The notes under the pieces: generated by a model
What the model was told of the DNA's origin: nothing
Seen by the model: only the letters and a program-made list of their open reading frames with translations
Databases searched by the model: none
NCBI RefSeq assembly: GCF_036323735.1
Contig: NC_086037.1
Span: 57,034,002-57,098,001, forward strand
Origin: Rattus norvegicus
Lineage: Eukaryota; Chordata; Mammalia; Rodentia; Muridae
Reading direction: 5' to 3'
DNA: 64,000 nucleotides
Translations under genes and position numbers: made by a program
Shown here: piece by piece, positions 52,752-63,934 of the stretch
Numbering within the stretch: position 1 is the first letter of the stretch
How the letters are laid out: each line of letters begins with the position of its first letter

Positions 52752-53761
52752 GTATCTTAGTTAGGGTTTCTATTACTGCAATGAAACACCATGACCAAAA
52801 GCAAGTTGGGGAGCAAAGGGTTTATTGGGCTTACACCTCCACCTTGTAGTTCATCACTGGAAGAAGTCAAGGCAGGAACTCAAATAGGTCAGAAAATTGA
52901 AGGCAGGAACTGCTTACTGGCTTGCTCCTCATAGCTTGTTTATCGTGCTTTCTTATAGAACCCAGTACTACTAGCCTAGGGATGGCACCACCCACAATGG
53001 GCTGAGTTCTCCCCAATCAACCACTAATTAAGAAAATGCCTTACAGGACTGCCTACAACTCAATCTTATGGAAATGTTTTCTTAGTTGAGGTTCCCTCAT
53101 CTCAGATGATCCCAGCTGTGTCAAGCTGCCATAAAACTATACAACAAGTCAGTTTTTGGAGTTTACGCAATAATTTAAGTTACCAGAAACTACCAAGTGG
53201 TTTTTATGATAAGAGATTCATATTCTCTAGCTTTTTTCCTCTAAGACATAAATACTCCACATATTTGTCTTGCATCTGTGTCACATCTATTCCTTTTGCA
53301 CCTTTCAGTAAAAAATCCCACTTCTGGTACCAAATTATATCTTAGTTAGGTTTTCAACTGCTGTGATAAAATATCATGACCAAAAGCAACTTAGATAGGG
53401 GAAGAGTTTATTTTGCTTATATCCCTACATCCTAGTCTACCATTGAAGGAAGTCAGGGAAGGAACTCAAGCAGGGCAGAAACCTAGGGTACAGGAGCTGA
53501 TGCAGAGGCCATGGAGGGGTGCTGCTTACTGGCTTGTATTCTAAGGTTTGTTTAGCTGGCTTTATTAAAGAACCCAAGACCACTGGTCCATGGTTTGTAT
53601 CATCTCCAATGTGCTGGATTCTTCTACATCAATCATTAATTAAGAAAATGCATAATAGGCTTGATTACAGGCAAGTCACATGGCAACATTTCCTCAGTTG
53701 AGAATCCTTTATTGCAAATAACTCTAACTTATGTCAAGTTGACAAGAATCTAGCCAGTACA
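52752..53761 (-). mobile_element. Pair of family B LTRs around 190 bp
   Basis: Two copies in the same antisense orientation, 52752-53146 and 53337-53761, both start tatcttagttagg. Shared words include aacaccatgaccaaaagcaa or its variant, ctgcttactggcttg, attaagaaaatgc and gtcaag near the end. The 190 bp between is short for an internal region, so this is either a deleted element or two neighbouring insertions. No open frame of interest. Confidence 0.75.
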
Positions 53762-53834
53762 GAGATAAATTAAATATGTTTAAATTATAATTGATATGGC
53801 ACTTAATGTTGACAAAGATTACACGAATGTACCA

Positions 53835-53935
53835 ATCAGCTCGACCTTTTATATGGGTGCTGGGGATTTGAACTCATGTCCTCCCACTTGCACAGCAGAC
53901 ACTTTACTGACTGAACTCTCTCTCTCCCCATCCTC
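53835..53935 (-). mobile_element. B3/B4-type SINE head, antisense
   Basis: ggtgctggggatttgaactc and ttactgactgaactctctct. Confidence 0.6.
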
Positions 53936-54002
53936 ATAGTTACTTTCACTGGAAGATATCTCTTAAAGTTTACAAAATTTCTTGCTTACAAACTCCCTTT
54001 TT

Positions 54003-54145
54003 TGAAGCCTGGTATGATGGTGCATATCTGAAATCCTGACTGGCACTTTGAAGGGGTAAGGACAGTTCAAGACCATGGTCAACTTCAAAGTGATTTTGAT
54101 GCCAGCTAGGGTCATTTAAGGCTGTCTGAACGCCTCCATCTAAAA
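54003..54145 (+). mobile_element. B1-like SINE, very diverged
   Basis: gaagcctggtatgatggtgc, aatcctgactggcactttga and gatgccagctagggtcattt. Confidence 0.5.
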
Positions 54146-54179
54146 TCCTCTGAGGAATATACCCTAGATTAAAAGATAC

Positions 54180-54262
54180 TTATATTGTAGGTTTCGGGAA
54201 TCAAACCCAGGTCCTCTGGAAGAACAGCCAGTGCTGTTAACTGCCAAGTCATGTTTCCAGGT
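54180..54262 (-). mobile_element. B2/B3 SINE head, antisense
   Basis: tcgggaatcaaacccaggtc, ctctggaagaacagccagtg and caagtcatgtttccaggtc. Confidence 0.7.
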
Positions 54263-54289
54263 CCTCTTTAATTTCTTAATTATGTATTT

Positions 54290-54450
54290 TTGTTCCAGCT
54301 GAATGTGGGTACGTGAATGAGTATAGGTCCCAATGAAGGACAGAAGCAGTTGTGACCCACCCAACGCAAGCGAGTGCTGGGAATTGAACTCAGGTCTTCT
54401 GCAAGAGTAGTCCTCACTCCTAACTGCCGAGTCATCCCTCTACTCCCCAT
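54290..54450 (-). mobile_element. B3-type SINE, antisense, diverged
   Basis: gagtgctgggaattgaactc, aggtcttctgcaagagtagt and gagtcatccctctactcc. Confidence 0.7.
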
Positions 54451-55205
54451 ACACTAGAATTTTAATACAAATAAAAACAAGATGAGGACTTTTAGTTCAG
54501 GTGTGAATTTTAATTTCATGAGCTATTTAACAGATTCTAAATGGCATTTCTCTGTAGCCAGAATTAAAGACAAAGATGATTCTTTTTCTGTTGTTGTTGC
54601 TGCTGTGGTTTCAACTTAACACAGAAACCGTTTTGATGAAGGAGAGAAGACTTTAAACACCCGGAACCTCTTGACGTGTTTGCACCGGTTTCGAACTGTT
54701 CTGTCAGGCCAAGGTCATCCCTCTGCAACTCTCAAGGCCAGCACAGCTCCTGTCTGTTCTCAACTGAGATTTTCCATCACCTTCTACCTCCTCCTCCTCC
54801 TCCTCATTCTTCTCTTTTGAAATTTATTGCAGTTTTGATTTCCTGCCACGGTAAGAGGTTATCTTTTATAGCCACTGATGAGTGCTTTCATGTGGGGAGA
54901 CTCTGAAACATTCCTGTCAACCCCTGGGTAACAGCAGAGAAGCCCTATTCATTGGGTGTCTTAACGGTGTCAATAGTTCAGGACACCTTGTCATCTGTTT
55001 TACGGTGTTTGATGGTGTTTTGAGATAGGGTTTGGAATGCTATTGAGGTGAACAGCTGGGCAGGTTTTACAATTGGGTACAGAGAGGAAAAGTGACACCT
55101 GTAATTACAAAGGTTGAGCGTGCGGGGAGGATGAAGGGAATATCTCTTGCACTCTTGGTACCCCGATGGGAGCTTGGAGCTGGAGGCTCTCCTCTGGTGA
55201 CTGTG
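54451..55205. other. Unique gene-free stretch
   Basis: No exon or preserved repeat. Short GTT/GCT and CTC triplet runs at 54590-54608 and 54788-54808. Confidence 0.4.
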
Positions 55206-55207
55206 AA

Positions 55208-55336
55208 CAGAGTGGCTCTCGACCAAGGGTCACTCTTCGGAATGATAAATGTCTCCAGGGACACTTGACAATGTTTGGAGATATTGTTGGTTGTCACAAT
55301 TGGAAGGTGCATATGACCGGGCATCTATTTGGCACA
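55208..55336 (+). mobile_element. MER5A-like DNA transposon relic
   Basis: gtggctctcgaccaagggtc, ttgacaatgtttggagatat and tgttggttgtcacaattgga follow the order of MER5A, an ancient eutherian hAT-Charlie element. Its presence shows the surrounding DNA predates the rodent radiation. Confidence 0.75.
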
Positions 55337-55396
55337 ATGTGACACAAAGTATTATACAGTCTAACTATGTGACACAAAGTATTATACAGTCTATTA
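55337..55396. repeat. 30-bp tandem duplication
   Basis: atgtgacacaaagtattata repeats at 55337 and 55367, each followed by cagtcta. Followed by a partial third ctattatacag. Confidence 0.95.
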
Positions 55397-55404
55397 TACA
55401 GTGA

Positions 55405-55475
55405 TATGCAGCAAGATGGCTTGGTGAGTAAGGGCACTTTGTGGCTGAACCTGATGACCTATATTCAAACTGTGG

Positions 55476-55527
<52 letters not shown>
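55405..55527 (+). mobile_element. B4-type SINE head with (GA)n
   Basis: gcagcaagatggcttggtga, gctgaacctgatgacctata, then (GA)n at 55479-55527. Confidence 0.65.
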
Positions 55528-55530
<3 letters not shown>

Positions 55531-55593
55531 GATTAAGAACTTTCCCCAATCAGCTCATCTCTGTTCCCTCCCTCTCTCCCTCCATCTCCGTTG

Positions 55594-55800
55594 CTCCCTA
55601 GGGTGTACATGTGTGGGCATGCATTTATGGACGTGTGTGTAGGTGGGAGTGCCCGTATGTGCCTGCTTATGTGTGTAAGAGACTAGAGGACAACCTCAGG
55701 TGTCATTCTCTAAGTAGTATTCCCATTGGTTTTGTTGATATCCTTTTTTTTTTTTTTATTGAGACAGGGTGTTTGTATTGTTTTAAACCAGATGGTTTTT
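55594..55800 (-). mobile_element. B4 SINE, antisense, partial
   Basis: TG/GCATG-rich lead-in, gactagaggacaacctcagg, tgtcattctctaagtagtat and ttgagacagggtgtttgtat. Confidence 0.6.
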
Positions 55801-56145
55801 GAACTGCTCAAAGAACAACGAAGCTTGGCACTGTTTATTTTGCGTTGCTGTGCTGCTGCTGCTGTTTTTACATATCCAAAGGAACTAAGTGTTTTGTTCT
55901 TGGTATTTCTCAGGTCTCATGCTTCTTAGCCATATCTTTAGGTCAGCAGTCCATCCAGGGCCTGATATAAATAGAAGTTCACTTGGTTCCTCAATTTATT
56001 TCTTTGGAAGATAGCATGTCCCGTGATGGTAGGGAAGAGGAACCAGAAAAACTGAGAATATGTAAATATGTATTCTCATAGAATCTAGAAGTTTTCTAAG
56101 AAACCTTTTTTTTAAAGGAAATTTCGTTTTTAAAACTTTTTAAAT
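55801..56145. other. Gene-free stretch
   Basis: No gene or preserved repeat recognised. Short GCT run near 55845. Confidence 0.35.
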
Positions 56146-56149
56146 TTTT

Positions 56150-56328
56150 GAAAAAGAATTATTTATTTTATGTATGTGAGTACACTGTAGTTGTCTTCAG
56201 ACACACCAGAAGAGGGAATCAGATCCCATTACAGATGGTTGTGAGCCACCATGTGGTTGCTGGGAATTGAACTCAGGACCTCTGGAAGAGCAGTCAGTGC
56301 TCTTAACCGCTGAGCCATCTCTCCAGTC
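56150..56328 (-). mobile_element. B2 SINE, antisense
   Basis: agtacactgtagttgtcttc, gagccaccatgtggttgctg and gagccatctctccagtcc. Close to consensus. Confidence 0.94.
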
Positions 56329-56444
56329 CTCTAAAAAGCTTTTAAGATGGTTTATAAATCTCATTTTTCTCCCCTTCTTTTTCCCCTCCTCTTTGTTTCC
56401 TACTCTTTTTCCCTCCCCACATCTTCCTTTCCTCCTTACCTTTT

Positions 56445-56590
56445 ATTCCAGGCAGGGTTTTGCCCTGTAGTCCAGAATGGCCTGGAACTGACTAGGTAGC
56501 CCAGGCTACACCAAACACACTATTTATCCTCCTGCCTCAGTCTTTCAAAGTTGTGAGATTATCTAAATGCATGCCGCCAAATCCAGCTTG
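56445..56590 (-). mobile_element. B1 SINE, antisense, diverged
   Basis: aggcagggttttgccctgta, gaatggcctggaactgacta, ctcctgcctcagtctttcaa and tgcatgccgccaaatccagc. Confidence 0.75.
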
Positions 56591-56827
56591 CTTATTTTGA
56601 TCATGCATCATCTATGAAGACTGACCTCAGTCTGATATTAAGTTTTGGTGACCCATACTTCATGGCGAATCCTTTCTAATTCTCACTAATATCTATTTGA
56701 TGTCTCTCTGATGTCCAAAATTAGAGAAGAGATTGGTAGCCAATGAGGGACTTTTTCTTTTTGGTTTGCCTATAAGGTACAGCTTAACACCTTCATGGTG
56801 AAAGTCAACCACTAAGATACAATTTGG

Positions 56828-56938
56828 AGAGGAGGGAGAGGGGTTAGTGGGATGTTGGCCCGGAAACCGGGAAGGGGAATAATAATTGAAATGTAAATAA
56901 GAAATACTCAAGTTAATAAAGATTAAAAAAAAAAAGAC
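56828..56938 (+). mobile_element. Extremely truncated L1 with perfect target-site duplication
   Basis: Only the last 111 bp of an L1 3' UTR: ggcccggaaaccgggaaggg, aattgaaatgtaaataagaa and an A-tail. gatacaatttgg repeats exactly at 56816-56827 and 56939-56950. Confidence 0.95.
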
Positions 56939-57039
56939 GATACAATTTGGTTCTTCCTACAAATTATGCAGAAGCAATATGGAACTTGTTAACTACCGTA
57001 TTTTTAAATTTGAACTTTGTATTATGTATATATATATGT

Positions 57040-58516
57040 ATATGTATCTTTGTGTGTATGTATGTGTGCGTGTGTGAGTGTGCGCGCGCGTGCGTGTGTG
57101 TGTGTATATCTTTGTGTGTATATATGTGTGTGTATACATGCATGGGCATGCATGTGTATGTGTGTGTGTATATCTTTGTGTGTATATATGTATGTGTGTA
57201 CATGCATGGGCATGCATGTGTATGTGTGTGTGTATATCTTTGTGTGTATATATGTGTGTGTGTGTACACGCATGGGCATGCATGTGTATGTGTGTGTGTA
57301 TATCTTTGTGTGTATATATGTGTGTGTGTACATGCATGGGAATGCATGTGTATGTGTGTGTGTATATCTTTGTGTGTATATATGTGTGTGTGTGTACATG
57401 CATGGGCATGCATGTGTATGTGTGTGTGTGTATCTTTGTGTGTATATATGTGTGTGTGTGTACACACATGGGCATGCATGTGTATGTGTATGTGTATATC
57501 TTTGTGTGTATATATGTGTGTGTGTGTACATGCATGGGCATGCATGTGTATGTGTATGTGTATATCTTTGTGTGTATATATGTGTGTGTGTGTACACGCA
57601 TGGGCATGCATGTGTATGTGTGTGTGTATATCTTTGTGTGTATATATGTGTGTGTGTGTACATGCATGGGCATGCATGTGTATGTGTGTGTGTGTATCTT
57701 TGTGTGTATATATGTGTGTGTGTACACGCATGGGAATGCATGTGTATGTGTGTGTGTATATCTTTGTGTGTATATATGTGTGTGTATACATGCATGGGCA
57801 TGCATGTGTATGTGTGTGTGTATATCTTTGTGTGTATATATGTGTGTGTGTACATGCATGGGCATGCATGTGTATGAGTGTGTGTGTATATCTTTGTGTG
57901 TATATATGTGTGTGTGTGTACATGCATGGGCATGCATGTGTATGTGTGTGTGTGTATCTTTGTGTGTATATATGTGTGTGTGTACACACATGGGCATGCA
58001 TGTGTATATGTGTGTGTATATCTTTGTGTGTATATATGTGTGTGTGTACACGCATGGGCATGCATGTGTATGTGTGTGTGTGTATCTTTGTGTGTATATA
58101 TGTGTGTGTGTGTACACGCATGGGCATGCATGTGTGTGTGTATATCTTTGTGTGTATATATGTGTGTGTGTGTACACGCATGGGCATGCATGTGTATGTG
58201 TGTGTGTATATCTTTGTGTGTATATATGTGTGTGTGTGTACACGCATGGGCATGCATGTGTATGTGTGTGTGTGTATCTTTGTGTGTATATATGTGTGTG
58301 TGTGTACACGCATGGGCATGCATGTGTATGTGTGTGTGTATATCTTTGTGTGTATATATGTGTGTGTGTATATATCTTTGTGTGTATATATATGTGTGTG
58401 TGTGTACACGCATGGGCATGCATGTGTATGTGTGTGTGTATATCTTTGTGTGTATATATGTGTGTGTGTATATATCTTTGTGTATATATATGTGTGTGTG
58501 TGTATATCTTTGTGTG

Positions 58517-58550
<34 letters not shown>
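57040..58550. repeat. Minisatellite, about 64-bp unit, roughly 20-24 copies
   Basis: Each unit combines tatctttgtgtgtatatatg, a (TG)n segment, and tacatgcatgggcatgcatg with variable acacg or aatg changes. Unit length varies from about 58 to 68 bp through TG-length changes. Near the right end some units lose the catgcatg part. The array is open through most of its length in several frames on both strands (up to 569 codons), an artefact of a stop-free period. It adjoins the tail side of the antisense B3 at 58551-58680, suggesting a SINE-tail origin. Confidence 0.97.
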
Positions 58551-58554
<4 letters not shown>

Positions 58555-58680
58555 GGCATCCCAGAACTGGAGTTAAAAGGAAGTCGTGAGCTGCCCCATT
58601 TGGGTGCTGAAAACCAAATTCAAGTTCTGTGCAAAAGCAATATGTTCTTTTAACCTCTGAGCTGCATCTCTCGCCCCCAG
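58551..58680 (-). mobile_element. B3 SINE body, antisense
   Basis: catcccagaactggagttaa, ggaagtcgtgagctgcccca and ttttaacctctgagctgcat are the reverse complement of a B3. The minisatellite occupies the position of its 3' tail. Confidence 0.7.
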
Positions 58681-60080
58681 CCGCTATTTTGGATGAAAGC
58701 ATTTTGTTTTAATTTATACATCCACTTATATTAAATTTGCTCAGTGTTTTGTAACTTATAAAGCATTTCGCTCTTCATCTCTCCAAAACCCCTTTCAGGT
58801 AGATCAGGAAATTCATTCCTACCATTGTGTTGCTTTTACATATGCAAATTTCTCTCTGCACAGCTCCATCCAGACTGTAGGCCTTCCCAAGGCTGGAAGC
58901 ACATTTTATACTTCTTTGTATCACATCAGTGCCACTAGCTGAAAAAAAAAAAAGAGTCAGTGTGTTTTTGTTGACTTATTCACTGTAGAAACTTAATACA
59001 GGGAACTCGGAATTACCCAGACAGCACGCCAGATTTGGTAGACTCGTCTAGGATTAAGCAAATTCTAAAATTTGAGAACCCAAATCAATCAGTTGCCAAT
59101 GTGCGTGTTTTGTGCGCATCTTAAGATGTGAAATCCAGAGAGTGGTTACAAAATATCTCTTTCCACACTTGGTTAACACTCCGCTTTAGTTCCGTTTCTG
59201 AAACCTCACCTATATCTTGCAATATTGAAGGCAAAATGAGAGGGAAATCAGATTCTGAGTTACACATATAAAGGAAAACAAGAATTGGTTGTCATATATT
59301 CTCTGTACCAATTGCTTCATTGTGTTTTTAAAAAATGCACAAGAACATACAAATGTGTGAGGAGATGGTCAATCTGGAAATAAAAGAGGATGGGTGCTGT
59401 ATCTTTTCCATTACAGTCTAGTGCTTTTGAACGGATAAAATTTTTAGCCACTTAAAACATTTTGTCACATTTTGAGAGGCAGCCGAGTCAACATCTATTG
59501 TGTTGCAAGAGAATACCAGTCTGAGTTCTGTTTGAGATATTAAACATTTGTCTCCATTGCAGGGTTTTTGTTAATTATACCTCTTCACACGATATCTATA
59601 AAAGAACAGAACGAGAACATTTATAAGCTTGTACTTTGGAAATTATAAAGTAAAAGGTGTTAGCATCTATGGCTTGGGAATTCGGGGGAATGGACAACGT
59701 TGCTGTCCATAGACTGTTCCAGAGTCTTTTGCTGTGGACTAAGTCACCCCACCAATCAGTAGTTTGAAGCAAGCACTGTTTAACTTGTCTGTGCCTTTCT
59801 GCTTCAGGAATTTGAAGAGGGCCCAACTGGACAGGTCCTATTTGAAATCTCTTATATGATTGCCATCAGATGTTGGCCGTGGCAGTAGTCATCTGAAACC
59901 TGTGGGCAGAGTGTCTGAGATAGCTTACAAACATTACAGAGAGTTGCAGATGGTGGCTAGCAAGGCTACAGGGTAAAGCGTCTTGACCCACCTTCTTGGG
60001 ATGATGGCTTCAGGTTAGTCATTATGCTGTGGAGGCTGAATCCCCTAGAATTCCCAGACATTCTACATTACTTTCTTTTC
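58681..60080. other. Unique gene-free stretch, AT-rich
   Basis: About 1.4 kb without recognised repeat. cattttgagaggcagccgag, gagatattaaacatttgtct and tttgttaattatacctcttc near 59465-59585 have the texture of conserved non-coding DNA. Short frames only. Confidence 0.4.
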
Positions 60081-60084
60081 TTAC

Positions 60085-60240
60085 AGATTAATGCCCCAGG
60101 GGGTGGGGAGTGCTGGGGAGGGGACTGCCCTCTCAGAGACAAAGGAGAGGGGGCATGGAGGAGGTACCCTTTGAGGGGGGACTGCAAGGGACAAGCAGCA
60201 TTTGGGATATAAATACATAAATAAATAAATATTTCAGGAA
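60085..60240 (+). mobile_element. L1 3' UTR fragment
   Basis: ccccagggggtggggagtgc, ctctcagagacaaaggagag, gcatttgggatataaataca and an ataaataaataaat tail match a rodent L1 3' end. 5' truncated. Confidence 0.7.
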
Positions 60241-60242
60241 AG

Positions 60243-60380
60243 AAAATTTATTTATTTAATTTTATGTGTACAAATGTTTTGCCCCCCCCCCATGTATGTA
60301 TGTTTATCCCAAATGTTTCTTGTGCCCGAGTAGCTCAGAAGAGGATGTCAGATCCCTTGGAACTGGAGTTACAGCAAGTG
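60243..60380 (-). mobile_element. B3 SINE 3' part, antisense
   Basis: tttatttatttaattttatg, gcccgagtagctcagaagag and gatcccttggaactggagtt. The SINE head is missing. C10 run near 60282. Confidence 0.7.
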
Positions 60381-60599
60381 TCAGAATAATTCTAAGAGGT
60401 GGTCACATACTCCACTCCCAGTTAACAGGCAGACATGTTTAAAGGCTGACATTGTCATTAGGAAACTGTATGGTAGTTAAAGAGGAGGGGGTGTGCTTGA
60501 ACGACTCAGATCAGATTCTATAACAGCATCACTAGTTTGGTGGCTCCGTGGTGGAGAGATGTCTCTTCAGTTTTGCCTGGATACTTCTGGTTCTTCATA
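60381..60599. other. Unique gene-free stretch
   Basis: No gene or repeat recognised. Confidence 0.35.
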
Positions 60600-60870
60600 A
60601 AAATTCTGCACGTTCTGTTATTTGAAGAGATAACCTTATTGTAAAGATTTTCTAAAACTACTTAAAAGGATACACGGTCTGCTTGTAGACTTACATTTCA
60701 TTAATTTATTTGAGCTTCCATAGCTTTCCACCTTGAGGAATACTTGAATCAATAGGTAAATATTCCTAACCTTTCAACGAGGTTGATAACCTCCTGACTT
60801 GAGTTTATTAATAGCCTGGGTCCCTTTTCCAGAGTCCAATTATCTCAGACAATGACTAAATGTTATCTCA
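60600..60870. other. AT-rich repeat-free block, candidate conserved non-coding element
   Basis: tttcattaatttatttgagc, tgaatcaataggtaaatatt and gagtttattaatagcctggg occur in complex sequence without rodent repeats. Confidence 0.3.
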
Positions 60871-61799
60871 GGCATCCCGGGTGGGGATTTTCCCAGCCTG
60901 CTTTGTGGCAGCCTCCCAGGTACCTCAGTGTCACATCTTCTCTGTCTGGCACTCCTGTCAACTGACTTCCAGGTGCGATTTACTCTGCCAGAGACCGATC
61001 ATCTTATTTGCATGCATGTGTGCTTTGTCACTCGGAAAAACTGGCAGGGATGATCGCTAGCGGTGCAATCTCCTACCTCTGTCGCCAAATCTCTCGCTGT
61101 GAAGTCCAATGAGCATATTTTGAGTAGGCCGCCTGCCAAAGAGAGAGCTGTGCCGTTGCATTGTTCCCGCAGAGAAAAAAGGACACGTGTTCTCCGTAAA
61201 AAACCTCAGAATTTCCAGACAGCGTGAAGGAAGCAGTGGTCCTTGGAAGAAGGATGTCGATACTTGGGTATCCTAGAAGATCCAGGAGAATCCAAGGCTC
61301 ACATGAGTCTCTTGGTGACATGCTATTTGGGAAATAATGTCATTGAGGTATTGTAAATCCACAAAGGTCAGTCAGCACCTTTGTTAGAGCCGTCGTGACT
61401 CTTAGAGCCCCTTCCTTTGAGATGGTGCGGCATGGTGTTTCTGCATCTCATCTCCACAGGATGCTTACCATGGACGGGCTGGGAGAACGGAGAGGCTTAA
61501 GACTGCTGCTGTAGCCACGGAACAATGCACAGTGTCGATTGCCTTATACTGATTACCAAAGCCATCCTGGCTTACTAACCACGGCGAGAAGTCAATTCCG
61601 GAAGCAGAGAACGTTTTCGTGTGAAGACGGGGTTGGCTTTGATTTCAAATCTTTCTCATTCTTGGCTTCGTTACCCAGGGAGAATCATCCAATGTACCTC
61701 AGCTGTGGGGTCCTCAACTGTAAACTGGAAATGATATTAAATTATCGGGGGGGAGGGGGTCATTGTTAACATTCAGTAACCGAGCCTAAGTGAAGTCCG
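60871..61799. other. Unique gene-free stretch
   Basis: No exon or preserved repeat recognised. A G-rich run ggggggagggggt lies near 61748. Confidence 0.35.
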
Positions 61800-61995
61800 A
61801 AGTTCGTCCATGGTCATCAACAAGTCATATAATCCCAATTCCAGATTGTTTCAGAGAGTAAACATTGGTCGGAGATAACCATTATTATCTGATTCAGTAG
61901 AAATGTTAATTATATCCCTAGTTGTTTGGATTAAATCAAGTATACTGTTTTACATTTTAAGTGTCAAAAGCAATCAATCCAAGTCTTCTTCTTGT
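61800..61995. other. AT-rich repeat-free block, candidate conserved non-coding element
   Basis: gagataaccattattatctg holds GATA-type sites in opposite directions. gaaatgttaattatatccct and agcaatcaatccaa follow. Confidence 0.3.
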
Positions 61996-62500
61996 TGTTT
62001 TTGTTTTTTGTCCCTTATTGGATTACTCAGGATTTGGTCAGGAGAATGGAGATCACTCTAGTAGTCTAAGTGGAATGGGAATTAATACAGGGAATTGGGG
62101 GCTTTCAACATGAATGAAGGGGCCAAAGGAGGAGAATAAACTCTGTCTCGGCCAGCCAATGCATCTGCATTATGTCTCAAGCTGGTGGTTTGTAGGGCAT
62201 TCTGAAAGGCGTGGCCAGTCGCCACACCTGCCATTTGCTGAAATCCTTAACTCCGCCCACTGTTGCTGTGTTACAACCGTTGGCTCCCTTCGCTTTCTTT
62301 TCCTCCCTTCCAGACGATCTTGAAATTCTTCTTAATTTTCTTCAAGGACAAAGAAACGGATGAATGTTCTTTGGAGAATACTTTCCATGTGAACGAGTGT
62401 TTAGAAGTAACTTTGTAGACTCAAGCAGGCTGCTTAGCAGGATGGTTTTGCTGGAAGACCACCGTCTTCTTTTGCACTCTTGGGCTCTGCCTTCGGAAGG
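61996..62500. other. Unique gene-free stretch
   Basis: No gene or preserved repeat recognised. Confidence 0.35.
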
Positions 62501-62504
62501 CTTC

Positions 62505-62660
62505 AGGAGCAAGTGGGTTGTGGTGGTACATGCCTGTAATCTCAGCGCTTCTGACAGTGGCGAGGAAGGAGGGCAGAGGCAGGAGGATTGCTTCAAGTTT
62601 GAGTTCATCTTGGTCTGTACAATGAATTCCAGGGCTTTATACTAGGTCTGGGCTATACAA
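62505..62660 (+). mobile_element. B1-like SINE
   Basis: agtgggttgtggtggtacat, gcctgtaatctcagcgcttc, ggcagaggcaggaggattgc and gtttgagttcatcttggtct. Its A-rich tail is the likely source of the purine tract that follows. Confidence 0.75.
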
Positions 62661-62668
62661 GGAGAAGT

Positions 62669-63072
<404 letters not shown>

Positions 63073-63930
63073 TTGAATAGGGCACTAGAAAAATACTGGG
63101 CTAAAATTTAAAAGTCCAGGTCAGTTACATGGATTACTGTTTTGCTACGTATGGTAAATTTCCCCCCAACATTCTTTCTGAGTAGGGTGCCATGGAAGCC
63201 CAGTGTGCACATGAGGCCAAGTCGCCGACCTTCTTTCGAAGGACACATTCTTTGGACCCATAGCGCTGGGCCTTCCTTTGAATACAACACCGTCAGATGA
63301 TCAGTTCATAGTCCTCAACCCCAATCGGCCTGTGACACTTCATGTAACCTGACGATAGGGTGTCCCTTGACTTCTAAGACACTAAGAACTATCCATGCAG
63401 GCTTTCTACCGTCTTAGGGTGCTTTCCACCTAGGAAGTGTTCTCCGTGTGTGGGGAACTGGGTGGGCAATTATTGCATTAACAGACTTTATACTTCCCAT
63501 TTTGCTGAATGGGATTTTCTTCTAGAAGTTACAGCTTTAAGTCTTGGCGATTGGAAAGATGGATGCCTCAAGGGGAGAATCCCTTTGTGGAGAGCACGGC
63601 ACTCGGATCCGAGAAAGCCCTTCCTATTGAAGTAACCCCCAGTGTTTGCGAAGGCATCCTCCTGCCCTTCTCTTGCCATCTGCTCGCTCACACACAGTGC
63701 ACACTCCAAGAGCTCAGCCCGATCCCTCAAGAAGATCATCTCTGTCCTTATTTCCTTATTTTTCCCCTGCAATGACACATTTGTACTAAGTTAACTAGAT
63801 CTTTGGATTGTCCCTCAAGTGCCCAAAAGGCTCCAACTCAGCCATCGGAGTCTGAGATAAAAAAGATCCCCTATACCTAAAGGAAACTGACCTTCGCCAT
63901 TGGGAAGCAGCAGGGCCGTATCATTTGATG
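63073..63930. other. Unique gene-free stretch
   Basis: No exon or preserved repeat recognised. Frames of up to 96 codons (minus, 63488-63778) have no domain I can name. Confidence 0.35.
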
Positions 63931-63934
63931 AGAA

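Noticed and set aside
57040..58550. CRISPR-like array
   Set aside because: Regular period, but there are no unique spacers. Units are near-identical along their whole length, TG-rich, and in a mammalian repeat context.
56947..58702. Open frames of 465-569 codons on both strands
   Set aside because: They run through the 64-bp TG-rich minisatellite, exist in several frames on both strands, and consist of Cys/Val/Tyr or His/Thr repeats. They reflect a stop-free period, not a gene.
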